Shown here: in pieces, positions 27,408-35,623 of the stretch
Position numbering within the stretch: position 1 is the stretch's first letter
How the letters are laid out: every line of letters begins with the position of its first letter
Notes under the pieces: generated by a model
What the model saw: only the letters and a program-made list of their open reading frames with translations
What the model was told of the DNA's origin: nothing
The model's database searches: none
Program-made: the position numbers and the translations under genes
NCBI GenBank assembly: GCA_964522665.1
Contig: CAZFVY010000023.1
Coordinates: forward strand, 1-64,000
DNA length: 64,000 nt
From: CAZFVY01 sp964522665
GTDB taxonomy: Bacteria > Verrucomicrobiota > Verrucomicrobiia > Limisphaerales > CAZFVY01
Direction of reading: 5' to 3'

Positions 27408-27429
27408 GACAGTTGCCGCTTAGTCCGGC

Positions 27430-28884
27430 TCAGAACAGAAAGGTTGACCGCAAACCTAGCACCCAAGCGCTGGGAGTGACGCCCGTCCCGCCCGGATGGG
27501 CCACATAATAGCAGGCGGGCAGAAGCGTCCAATAGGGCGTGATTTGGACCTCGTAGCTGAGGGTGACGCTGGTCTCGGCGCCGTAGGCCGGCCCGCCGCC
27601 CAAGACGGACGCCCGGGAATAGGCGGCGCTGAAATGAGTGTAGAGAAAGGAAAGGCTCAGCGTGTCCTTTTCACGATGGGGGAGCAGCCCGCGGTAGTAC
27701 GGGCCTCCGCCAACGCCGATATCATAGGTGTTGCGGTCATTGGGGACAAATTCGGTGATGGCAAAGACCTTCAAGTTTTCACCATCGGTTTTTGGTTCGC
27801 GCCAGATCATTTGATCCATCTGCGCGTAGATTCCATAGTCGCCGTGGGCCGGTTCTGGAACCAGGCTGCGGGAGAACTCGCCGCTGTGATAATAGATTCC
27901 CAGCTTGTACGTTCCCGCCAACTCCGTCGGCGCGGTTCCTTGTCCGACCTTTAACCCGCCTTCGAACATCGCCTGCGTTCCGCTGTCGTTGAGCAACTCG
28001 ATTCCACCGGTGGTCCGGTGGAGATGTTCCTCGTCGGACACCGGCTCCCGTTTCCCATCAAACGCCGCCGCCTGGAGATACCAGCCGACCGGGGAGGTGT
28101 AGCGGCCGCGGACGCCGAGCCTCGCGTGGGGATACGTCGGCGTGGGGATGGCGTCCGCGTAACCGTAGATCGGGAATTCGTAATCGGCCGACATTTCACC
28201 CAGGCGAAGGGAAATTTGCTCCCCGAGGAAGTTCTGTTGGAACCAGAATTCACCGAACACGGCGCCACGGTTCAGGTCGTAATAGCTTACGCCATTGACG
28301 TCGCCCACGTATTCGGTGGAGAGGCTCGGCCCGCGGGACCAGACGCCACCGACACGGATCGAGGCCCCGCGCCAATGGACCGCTTTCTCCAGATTCAGGT
28401 CCATCGATACATCCGCCACTTCGACGAGCGTCGATCCCCGCTTAAGCCCACCCGCCACATCCGAATCCCCCTCGGCGATCAGGTAGAGTTTGAAGTCAAC
28501 GCCCCGGTCGGACAGCTTGGTCCGAAAACCGTCCCAGTCACCGGTGAGAAAATTGGTCTGCGCGGCGCTCATCGTCGTGGTCTGATTGGTCACCGAGGTC
28601 GCGACCACCGCGCCAGTCTCCCGGCCCTGGGCCACCGCCGCCGGCGCCGCGGCGCGCGTTACGAAGCCGCCGCAGGCCAGAAGCAACGCCACGATCGTCG
28701 CCCCGAGGAGGCTTGGAATCGGCGTCGGCGTCCAGAAGAGGCGGTATTCACGCCACCGCCGACGCAAAACCCCGACCGGCGGACGGGCATGGGGGCTAGC
28801 TTGGGCACGTGTAGCCAGCGAGCCGCTTTCTTTCCTCGCCTGACCGACGACCCGCGGATAATTCGTTTGCCCTGTGACGCCCAT
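27430..28884 (-). CDS. OprB-family outer-membrane porin
   Basis: 484 residues from the ATG at 28884. A hydrophobic signal segment (LLGATIVALLLACGGFVTRAAA, residues 59-80) is preceded by nearly 60 residues, so a TTG at 28767 may be the true start. From residue 113 the FLTGDWDGFRTKLSDRGV opening is characteristic of carbohydrate-selective OprB porins; alternating beta strands follow, and the protein ends in an aromatic residue (LRSTFLF), as outer-membrane barrels do. It should allow passive uptake of small solutes. It is the first gene of a two-gene operon with the nucleotidyltransferase-aminotransferase fusion. Confidence 0.85.
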   Translation of the reverse strand: MGVTGQTNYPRVVGQARKESGSLATRAQASPHARPPVGVLRRRWREYRLFWTPTPIPSLLGATIVALLLACGGFVTRAAAPAAVAQGRETGAVVATSVTNQTTTMSAAQTNFLTGDWDGFRTKLSDRGVDFKLYLIAEGDSDVAGGLKRGSTLVEVADVSMDLNLEKAVHWRGASIRVGGVWSRGPSLSTEYVGDVNGVSYYDLNRGAVFGEFWFQQNFLGEQISLRLGEMSADYEFPIYGYADAIPTPTYPHARLGVRGRYTSPVGWYLQAAAFDGKREPVSDEEHLHRTTGGIELLNDSGTQAMFEGGLKVGQGTAPTELAGTYKLGIYYHSGEFSRSLVPEPAHGDYGIYAQMDQMIWREPKTDGENLKVFAITEFVPNDRNTYDIGVGGGPYYRGLLPHREKDTLSLSFLYTHFSAAYSRASVLGGGPAYGAETSVTLSYEVQITPYWTLLPACYYVAHPGGTGVTPSAWVLGLRSTFLF

Positions 28885-29265
28885 TCGTGCCGCAGACTTT
28901 TAAGACTAAGCGCTGGCGCTGACAAGCCGCATTAATCGTCACGCGCGGAGTCGAATCCGATCTTGAGGCCGGCGCGCGTCGCGGCGCCACTGCATTGGCG
29001 GAAGCATTCACGCCACCACGACCCGAATCGCGGACGCCGACCTTTCAAACCGCGATTCACATCCGCGTTGAGATCGATCTTGCCTGAAGCATTCGCCTGA
29101 TGGCCTCCCAATACATTCACCGGCTGGCTGATCGAACCGGCCGGAGACTGAGTGTTCGTATCGACCGGGCGTCGCTTTTCGACCTCGCGCCCTCCGAAGC
29201 ATCCGAAATCGAGCATTTCAGATTTGAAGTTAACGAAAACGTCCGGCTAAAGTACAAAACCTTAT
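28885..29265. other. Divergent intergenic region
   Basis: 381 bases between the divergent porin and flavin oxidoreductase genes. No gene, RNA or strong repeat is recognised. Promoters for both genes should lie here, but I could not pick convincing -35/-10 pairs. Confidence 0.4.
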
Positions 29266-30690
29266 ATGAGCGCGCAGAATCTTCGACCGGAAGAATTCGA
29301 CCTCGTCGTTCTCGGCAGCGGTGAAGGCGGCAAATACGTGGCGTGGACGCTGGCTAAGAAAGGAATGAAGGTCATCGTCATCGAAAGAAAATACGTGGGC
29401 GGTTCCTGTCCCAACATCGCATGTTTGCCGAGCAAAAACGTCATCCACAGCGCCAAGGTCGCTTCCTATTTCCGGCGCAGCGATGAATTCGGCATCCATA
29501 AAGGCGATTGGAAAATCGACATGCTGGCCGTGCGGGAGCGCAAGCGGAAGATGGTCGCCGGGCTGGTGGACACGCATCTTGAGGCATACCAGAAGAGCGG
29601 CGCGGAACTACTCATGGGAACGGGACGGTTTATCGAACCCAACACGATTGAAGTCGCGTTGGCGGCGGGCGGCACGCGCCTCCTCCGGGGAAAGAACACG
29701 GTCATCAACACCGGCAGTCGCGCGACAATTGACCCGACGCCCGGTTTGCGCGAAGCCGGGCCGTTGACGCACATCGAGGCGCTCGAACTCGATCGAATCC
29801 CCGAACATCTGGTGGTGATCGGCGGTGGTTATGTCGGGCTTGAATTGGCGCAGGCGTTCCGCCGGTTGGGCGGCCGGGTGACGATCGTCGAGCGCAATCC
29901 CCGGCTGGCGCACCGCGAGGATCACGACATCTCGGAAGCTCTGCGCGAATTGTGCGAGGATGAGGGAATCGAGATTGCCACGAGCGCTCACGTTACCCGG
30001 GTTGAAGGCAAGTCCGGCGCCGCGGTGAAACTGTCGGTCAAGCAGGACGGGGCCGAGGTCGTCATCGCGGGTACGCATCTCCTGGTCGCGTCGGGACGCA
30101 CGCCCAACACGGAAGGCATTGGCCTGGACTTGGCAGGCGTGTTGACGACTGACGGTGGCCACATAAAGGTCGATGAGCGCCTCGCAACGACGGCCGCCGG
30201 CGTGTGGGCGCTGGGGGATTGCGCCGGCAGTCCGCACTTCACCCATATCTCATTCGACGATCACCGCATTGTGCGGGACAACATCCTCGGGGGTCACCGC
30301 GTGACGACCGGCCGCCAAGTTCCGTTCTGCATGTTCACCGATCCCGAATTTGCGCGCGTCGGCCTGAGTGAAACCGAGGCCCGCGCGCGCGGGCTTGCCT
30401 ATCGCCTCGCCAGAATTCCCATGCTGGCCGATTTGCGCACGCGAACGCTTTCCGAAACACGCGGTTTCATGAAAGCGCTGATTGACGCTCAGAGCGACCA
30501 AATCCTGGGCTTCACCGCTTTTGGGGTGGGCGCGGGCGAAATCATGGGCGCCGTGCAAGTCGCGATGGCCGCCGGGCTTCCCTACACCGCGCTGCGCGAT
30601 ATGATTTTCACTCACCCGACCTTGCTGGAAGGCCTCGTCGCGCTTTTCACCAACGTGCCGCCCACTGCCGCCGCTACGTCGCGCCCGTAA
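29266..30690 (+). CDS. FAD-dependent pyridine nucleotide-disulphide oxidoreductase
   Basis: 474 residues of the mercuric reductase/dihydrolipoamide dehydrogenase superfamily. The FAD-binding loop is GSGEGGKYVA. The redox-active pair C48 and C53 is in GGSCPNIACLPSK, and the second Rossmann motif VVIGGGYVGLELA binds NAD(P)H. ALGDCAGSPHFTHIS is the second FAD motif. The dimerisation domain has FTDPEFARVGLSE and ends with HPTLLEGL near the C-terminus. There is no N-terminal heavy-metal domain and no C-terminal cysteine pair, so mercury reduction is doubtful. SCPNIACLPSK is the variant seen in MerA-like enzymes of unknown substrate. It has no operon partner. Confidence 0.9.
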   Translation: MSAQNLRPEEFDLVVLGSGEGGKYVAWTLAKKGMKVIVIERKYVGGSCPNIACLPSKNVIHSAKVASYFRRSDEFGIHKGDWKIDMLAVRERKRKMVAGLVDTHLEAYQKSGAELLMGTGRFIEPNTIEVALAAGGTRLLRGKNTVINTGSRATIDPTPGLREAGPLTHIEALELDRIPEHLVVIGGGYVGLELAQAFRRLGGRVTIVERNPRLAHREDHDISEALRELCEDEGIEIATSAHVTRVEGKSGAAVKLSVKQDGAEVVIAGTHLLVASGRTPNTEGIGLDLAGVLTTDGGHIKVDERLATTAAGVWALGDCAGSPHFTHISFDDHRIVRDNILGGHRVTTGRQVPFCMFTDPEFARVGLSETEARARGLAYRLARIPMLADLRTRTLSETRGFMKALIDAQSDQILGFTAFGVGAGEIMGAVQVAMAAGLPYTALRDMIFTHPTLLEGLVALFTNVPPTAAATSRP

Positions 30691-31291
30691 AAATGATCCG
30701 GCTCTGCCCTGCCAATGGTATTGGGCGCCGTTCGTCGCCAGGCCCGCCGGGCGCCGCGGGGATCCCGGGTCAGATTCCATTTCTCGCGCTCGTCGGTCAA
30801 CTTTCGGGCGGCGCGATCCGCGGGTCGGTCTCGTGATTTGCGCGCGGTGCGGCGACGCGACCCGCTGGGCAATTGAGCTTGCATTTGGAGGCATGTGTTA
30901 TTTGACTGTGGGCGGTGAAGAGCATGGGCGGGGCGTTGGGCGGACCGGGCTCGCGCGGCGGGCGTGAATTGAAGCGAGCGACGGGGAAATCGAAAGCGCT
31001 CCGTCAACCTTGATGGTTTTGTGGGCGGGCGGTGGCGGATCGGCGAACGAGCCAATGAAGGGCGACCGCCGTAAATAGGGTGGGTTTCCCGTGCAAACGC
31101 CGATCCGGGCGTTCGTTTGTTCTTGGACCGCCGGTTGTCACCGGGTGGAAGACTGGCCGCCGACCCAAGGCGGGGTTGATCCCGGGATTTTGCACGTTCT
31201 CAGGACTGACGCCAACCTTACGGTGTCTGATGGTTGGCCGGGGTTTTCGGTTTGGATGCGTCGGTGGGTGGCGCGTTGTCTCGGAAGCGCG
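30691..31291. other. Intergenic stretch before waaA
   Basis: About 600 bases with no gene I can support. An open frame runs from 31091 into waaA, but its first 67 codons have unrelated, Trp/Gly-rich random sequence. No repeat or RNA family is recognised. Confidence 0.45.
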
Positions 31292-32611
31292 ATGCGCACA
31301 TTATACAACATCTTATTCGCGACCTTTTTCTGGCTTTCGGCTCCCCATTATTTTTTGAAGATGTGGCGCCGGGGGAACTGGCGGCGCGGTTTCGGCGAGC
31401 GCTTCGGTAAATATGAGACGCGGCTTAAGCACGCGCTGACAAACCGGCAGGTGATCTGGTTCCACGCGGTGAGCGTCGGCGAAGTCAACGTCTGCACCCA
31501 ACTCATCGCCGCGCTCGAGCCGCGCGCGCCCAATCTCAAGATTGTGGTCTCGACGACCACCTCGACCGGGCGCGCGGAACTGGAGAAGAAACTACCAGGG
31601 CACATCGAGAAAATCTACTACCCGATCGACCGCCGCCGGCACGTGGTGCGGGCGATCAGCCTGTTGAATCCGCTGGCCGTGGTGTTGGTCGAGGCGGAGA
31701 TCTGGCCGAATTTTATCTGGCGCCTGGACGAGAAGCGCATCCCATGGTTCCTGGTTAACGCCCGTCTGTCCGAGCGCTCTTTCCGCGGTTACCGGCGCTT
31801 TGGTCGCCTGTTTCGGCCGTTGTTCGCGACCTGCGCTGGGGCCGGCGCGCAGAACGAAGCGGACGCGGCGAAACTACGCGCGCTCGGTTGTCCGCCCGAG
31901 GCGGTTCACGTCGTTGGAAGCCTGAAGTTTGACGCCGCGCGAGTGGACCAACGTCAGCGGCTCGACGTGGCGGGCATGTTGCGCCAATTGGGCGTCGCGC
32001 CGAACGCGCGGATACTGGTGGCGGGAAGCACTCACGCCGGGGAGGAAAGTTTGCTGGCGGAGCAGTTCCTGCGACTCAAGGCGCGTTTTCCCGACCTGTT
32101 TCTCGTGCTGGTTCCCCGACACTTCGAGCGTGGCCGCGAGGTCGGACGCGAACTCGAGGCGCGCGGCGTCAAGTTCGTTTACCGCAGCGAAATGACCGCC
32201 AAGGCGCAGTACGCGCCGGGTCAAGTGCAGTGTTTACTGGTGAATACGACCGGCGAGTTGAAGCTCTTTTACGAGCAGGCCACGGTCATTTTCGTGGGCA
32301 AAAGTCTGACCTCGACGGGTGGGCAAAACCCGATCGAGCCGGCGGCGTTGAGCAAGGCGATGGTGTTTGGGCCGAATATGCAGAATTTCGCGGCCATCGT
32401 GGCGGCGTTCCTCGAACGGAAAGGCGCGGCCCAAGCCCGCGACGCGGCGGATTTGGAGCGTATTCTCGGCGACCTGTTGGCCGACGAAGCCAAACGCGAC
32501 GAACTGGGGCGCAACGCGGCGGCGGTCGTCCGTGATAACCAAGGCGCGATCGCTCGCACCGTGGAACTTATTCTAGGCCACCTTTCCGAAACGCATGTGG
32601 AAAAGGCTTAA
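31292..32611 (+). CDS. waaA: 3-deoxy-D-manno-octulosonic acid transferase (Kdo transferase)
   Basis: 439 residues from the ATG at 31292, which has GGAAG just upstream and matches the usual family length; the open frame starts earlier at 31091. A hydrophobic N-terminal helix (LYNILFATFFWLSAPHYFL) anchors the enzyme to the inner membrane. E64 in HAVSVGEV is the conserved catalytic base. EAEIWPNF, ARLSERSFRGYRRF, VGSLKFD and the CMP-Kdo-binding part STHAGEE and GGQNPIEPAA follow. It transfers Kdo from CMP-Kdo to lipid A precursors, so the organism makes a Kdo-containing lipopolysaccharide core. The decayed four-helix-bundle element follows directly. Confidence 0.95.
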   Translation: MRTLYNILFATFFWLSAPHYFLKMWRRGNWRRGFGERFGKYETRLKHALTNRQVIWFHAVSVGEVNVCTQLIAALEPRAPNLKIVVSTTTSTGRAELEKKLPGHIEKIYYPIDRRRHVVRAISLLNPLAVVLVEAEIWPNFIWRLDEKRIPWFLVNARLSERSFRGYRRFGRLFRPLFATCAGAGAQNEADAAKLRALGCPPEAVHVVGSLKFDAARVDQRQRLDVAGMLRQLGVAPNARILVAGSTHAGEESLLAEQFLRLKARFPDLFLVLVPRHFERGREVGRELEARGVKFVYRSEMTAKAQYAPGQVQCLLVNTTGELKLFYEQATVIFVGKSLTSTGGQNPIEPAALSKAMVFGPNMQNFAAIVAAFLERKGAAQARDAADLERILGDLLADEAKRDELGRNAAAVVRDNQGAIARTVELILGHLSETHVEKA

Positions 32612-32613
32612 GC

Positions 32614-32645
32614 AAAGGCTGAAGGTTGAAGGCTAAATGCTAAAG
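32614..32645 (+). repeat. Left inverted repeat array (GGCTGAA/GGCTAAA units)
   Basis: A run of imperfect heptad units such as AAAGGCTGAAGG and GAAGGCTAAATGC that begins three bases after the waaA stop. Its reverse complement is present in variant form at 33068-33103, so the two arrays flank the four-helix-bundle pseudogene as inverted repeats. Confidence 0.7.
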
Positions 32646-32664
32646 TGGAACGAATGAGCGGCCG

Positions 32665-33030
32665 GTGGAGTTGAAGCAGCGGACGAGGGCCTTTGCGTTG
32701 CGGGTAATCCGCCAGTATTCCAGATTGCCAAAGGGTGATACAGTTGCTCAGGTGATCGGGCGACAGGTTCTTCGTTCGGGAACGTCGGTGGGCGCGAATT
32801 ATCGCGAGGCGTCGCGCGGGCGTTCCAAGGCGGAGTTTATTTCAGTAGAGTAGGCAAAGATTGGCGACTGTCTGACGGAGATTGACGAGACCGAGTGCTG
32901 GCTGGAACTGCTCGTCGAGAGCGAGAAAGTCTCAGCGGCGGACATGGCTGATCTGCTGGATGAGACGCGCCAACTGATCGCGATCTTTACCACGATCGAC
33001 AAGCGTTCGAAGGAGAAGCCAGCAAGCTAA
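32665..33030 (+). pseudogene. Four-helix-bundle protein (S23/IVS family) pseudogene
   Basis: The reading frame from a GTG at 32665 gives LKQRTRAFALRVIRQYSRLP, VGANYREASRGRSKAEFIS and, after an in-frame TAG at 32851-32853, KIGDCLTEIDETECWLELL, then helices to a stop at 33028-33030. This is the typical four-helix-bundle family found in 23S rRNA intervening sequences and in scattered chromosomal copies. Compared with the family, four extra codons (V-E-stop-A) interrupt the AEFIS-K junction. An ATG at 32654 is out of frame, so the true start may also be lost. It lies between inverted heptad arrays. Confidence 0.75.
32844..32859 (+). repeat. 16-base sequence shared with 42423-42438, copy 1
   Basis: AGTAGAGTAGGCAAAG. 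It contains the 12 bases that interrupt the four-helix-bundle gene and supply its stop codon. The same 16 bases, inverted, border the truncated HepT-like gene. Confidence 0.5.
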
Positions 33031-33067
33031 GCGCGTGAGCGCCTCGGACTTTCCGCCGCCGCAGAAC

Positions 33068-33103
33068 TTCAGCCTTTAGCCCTTAGCCTTCAGCCTTTTA
33101 GCT
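33068..33103 (-). repeat. Right inverted repeat array
   Basis: CTTCAGCCTTTAGCCC and TTAGCCTTCAGCC units, the reverse complement of the heptads at 32614-32645. The array overlaps the stop codon of the PilT-like gene (33098-33100), so the repeat may have replaced that gene's original 3' end. Confidence 0.7.
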
Positions 33104-34186
33104 CAGAATGCGCCTCGCTTCGTCGAGGAAGATGCCCTTGAAATTCATTTCAAGCGCTTGCGGGTTGCTCGCTTTGGCCAAGGCTTCTTTTTCGGTGACG
33201 CGCCGGTCTTTGACCAATTGGAAGAGCGCTTGATTGAAGTTTTGCATGCCGTCGTCGAGGCCGGTTTCGATTGCGGCGCCGAGCTTGTCGAGCCGGTTTT
33301 CCTCGAGCAATTTCCGGACGGTCGGCGTGTTGATCATGATTTCCAAGGCCGGCCGGACGCCGCCGTCCACGGTGTTGATCATGCGCTGGCAGACGACCGC
33401 TTGCAGCGTGGCGGCCAACTGACGGCGCACCTGGTCCCGTTCTTCCGATTTGAAGAAATCAAGAATGCGCCCCACGGATTGGGCGGCGTTGGTGGTGTGC
33501 AGCGTGGAGAGCACCAAGTGCCCCGTGTCGGCCGCGCTCATCGCCGCGGTAAAGCTGGTGGCGTCGCGCATTTCGCCGATCATGATGATGTCGGGGTCCT
33601 GGCGCAGAATGTGTTTAAGGCCGAACTCGAATGAGTGCGTGTCCAGGCCGACCTCGCGCTGTTCGATGACCGACTGGTTGTCCTCGAAGACGAACTCGAT
33701 CGGATCCTCGAGCGTGATGATATGCTTTTTGAAATTGGCGTTGATGTGTTCGACCATCGCCGCGAGCGTGGTGGATTTGCCGCAACCGGTCGAACCGGAG
33801 AGCAGGACGATCCCACGCGGCGATTCGGCGATGCGCTTGAGGATCTCCAGGAGGCCCAACTGTTCAAAGCTGGGGACGATGGTCTTGACGTAACGCATCG
33901 CCAGGCAAAACTGGCCGCGTTGTTGAAAAAGGTTCGTGCGGAAACGCCCAATGCCCGGGACGTAGTAGGAAAAATCGACTTCACGATCCTCGTCCAGGCG
34001 CTTGCGAGCGTGGACTGGCACGATCGTCGCGACCACCTTGTTCATCCACTCGTCAGTCGGGACGGGGGCTTCGATGGCGACGAGTTGGCGGTTGATGCGG
34101 AAAATAATCGGCGTGCCGATTTTGACGTGGACGTCGGAGGCGCCGCCGTCAATGGCGATCTGCAGAATCCGGTGAAAGAGTTCCAT
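33098..34186 (-). CDS. PilT/PilU-type twitching motility ATPase
   Basis: 362 residues, hexameric cytosolic retraction ATPase of type IV pili. SDVHVKIGTPIIFRI opens the N-terminal domain. Walker A is GSTGCGKST (131-139), then an Asp-box ITLEDPIEFVF, Walker B DPDIIMIGEMRD and His-box HLVLSTLHTTNA. The C-terminus MNFKGIFLDEARRIL resembles PilU; the AIRNLIRE motif of true PilT is not evident, so an accessory retraction ATPase is possible. It starts 28 bases after the PilZ-like gene on the same strand. No pilin or assembly gene is nearby. Confidence 0.9.
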   Translation of the reverse strand: MELFHRILQIAIDGGASDVHVKIGTPIIFRINRQLVAIEAPVPTDEWMNKVVATIVPVHARKRLDEDREVDFSYYVPGIGRFRTNLFQQRGQFCLAMRYVKTIVPSFEQLGLLEILKRIAESPRGIVLLSGSTGCGKSTTLAAMVEHINANFKKHIITLEDPIEFVFEDNQSVIEQREVGLDTHSFEFGLKHILRQDPDIIMIGEMRDATSFTAAMSAADTGHLVLSTLHTTNAAQSVGRILDFFKSEERDQVRRQLAATLQAVVCQRMINTVDGGVRPALEIMINTPTVRKLLEENRLDKLGAAIETGLDDGMQNFNQALFQLVKDRRVTEKEALAKASNPQALEMNFKGIFLDEARRILS

Positions 34187-34214
34187 GCCGCCAGATTATC
34201 CCCGAGCGGCAGGC

Positions 34215-34541
34215 TCAGTCCAGTTGGGAATGCGCCAAAGTATTCAATCGTTCCTGGGCTTGGCGGGAGAGATTCATGAAGACGATCGAAACGGAGTAGC
34301 CGGTTTTGCGATTGCCGCTGCAGGAGACCACGACGCCGGTGCAATTCACCTTTTGGGCGGCCCCGGTGGCGCGCAAGTCCACCGTCATTTCGGTCCAAGC
34401 CGGGATGGCGACGGGGGAGAGGAATTCAATGCCATTCTTGCACACGCGGGCGGACCCGGCGGGCAGTTCAAGGCGGGTTTGTTGGCTGCACAACGTCAAC
34501 GGTTGAAACACGCCCGAGGTATCTAGTTTTCCGGTGCTCAT
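34215..34541 (-). CDS. PilZ-like domain protein
   Basis: 108 residues. ARVCKNGIEFLSPVAIPAWT, GVVVSC and a late YSVSIVFMNLS follow the strand order of a PilZ domain. The RxxxR and D/NxSxxG c-di-GMP contacts are not seen in standard form, so it may be a non-binding PilZ adaptor. It sits between fabH and the PilT-like ATPase gene and is probably cotranscribed with both; a role in pilus control fits. Confidence 0.65.
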   Translation of the reverse strand: MSTGKLDTSGVFQPLTLCSQQTRLELPAGSARVCKNGIEFLSPVAIPAWTEMTVDLRATGAAQKVNCTGVVVSCSGNRKTGYSVSIVFMNLSRQAQERLNTLAHSQLD

Positions 34542-34585
34542 ACGGTTGATTTATTCTAACATTGTTTTTCGCTTCGTCAAACGGC

Positions 34586-35623
34586 TCACCACTCGATGAC
34601 GGCCGCTCCCCAAGTTAACCCGGCGCCGAAGACAATCAAGAGGATCAAATCGCCCCGTTCGATCCGGCCAGACGAGACGACTTCATCCAGCGCGATCGCC
34701 ACGGACGCCGCCGAGGTGTTGCCATATTTGGCGAGATTGACAAACACCTGATCGGGCCGTGCCTCGAGGCGTTCGGTCACCACGTCGATGATGCGCTGAT
34801 TGGCCTGGTGCGGGATGATGCACTTGATGTCGGCGATGCTGATTTCGCAGCGCCGCAGCGATTCTTTCGCGGCGGCATGCATCGCGTTGACGGCGTTCTT
34901 AAAAGTTTCCTTGCCATCCATCCGCAGGTAATGCAGGCGCGAGGCCACCGATTGCGCGGTGGCTGGGCAACGGCTGCCGCCGCCGGGCACCGAGAGAAGA
35001 CCGGCTTTGGAGCCGTCCGCCCCCATGCAGGCGGTCAATAGCCCGTGAGAATTGGGCCGATGCTGCAAAATCGCCGCTCCCGCGCCGTCGCCGAACAGGA
35101 CGCACGTATTGCGATCGGTCCAGTCAATAATCGACGAAAGCTTTTCCGCCCCGATCACCAGCACCGTCTCATAGGTGCGCGACATGATGAACTGCTGGCC
35201 GATCTCCAACCCGTAGATGAAGCCGGAGCAGGCCGCCTCGATGTCAAACGCCGCGGCTCGATAGGCCCCGATCTTTTGCTGGACCAGGCAAGCGGTCGAT
35301 GGCAGGAGCATGTCCGGCGTCACCGTCGCGACGATAATCAGATCGATTTGTTCGGCCGTCAGGTTGGCGTTTTTGATCGCCGCCCGCGCGGCCGCCGCGG
35401 CCAGGTCGGAAGTAAACTCGTCGTCCGCGGCGATTCGGCGTTCCTTGATTCCCGTCCGGGAGGTAATCCAATCGTCCGAAGTCTCGACGATCTTCTCCAG
35501 TTCAGCGTTGGTGAGGATTCGGCTCGGAACGTAGGAACCGACGCCGGTAATCGAGCAGGTGCGTCCGACAAATCCGTGCGCGGCGCGGGGGTTCTTGACC
35601 TTCTTGGCCGGATTGGATCTCAT
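34586..35623 (-). CDS. fabH: 3-oxoacyl-ACP synthase III (FabH)
   Basis: 345 residues. It starts fatty acid synthesis by condensing an acyl-CoA with malonyl-ACP. The catalytic triad is C132 (EAACSGF), H272 (IIPHQANQRI) and N302 (KYGNTSAAS). TGVGSYVPSRILTNAELE and DDWITSRTGIKERR are the standard N-terminal motifs. The first ~20 residues (RSNPAKKVKNPRAAHGF) extend beyond the usual start, but the ATG overlaps the plsX stop in an ATGA arrangement, which supports it. Confidence 0.96.
   Translation of the reverse strand: MRSNPAKKVKNPRAAHGFVGRTCSITGVGSYVPSRILTNAELEKIVETSDDWITSRTGIKERRIAADDEFTSDLAAAAARAAIKNANLTAEQIDLIIVATVTPDMLLPSTACLVQQKIGAYRAAAFDIEAACSGFIYGLEIGQQFIMSRTYETVLVIGAEKLSSIIDWTDRNTCVLFGDGAGAAILQHRPNSHGLLTACMGADGSKAGLLSVPGGGSRCPATAQSVASRLHYLRMDGKETFKNAVNAMHAAAKESLRRCEISIADIKCIIPHQANQRIIDVVTERLEARPDQVFVNLAKYGNTSAASVAIALDEVVSSGRIERGDLILLIVFGAGLTWGAAVIEW

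Noticed and set aside
29266..30690. Mercuric reductase
   Set aside because: The redox pair is present, but the N-terminal HMA domain and C-terminal vicinal cysteines of MerA are missing, and no mer genes are nearby.
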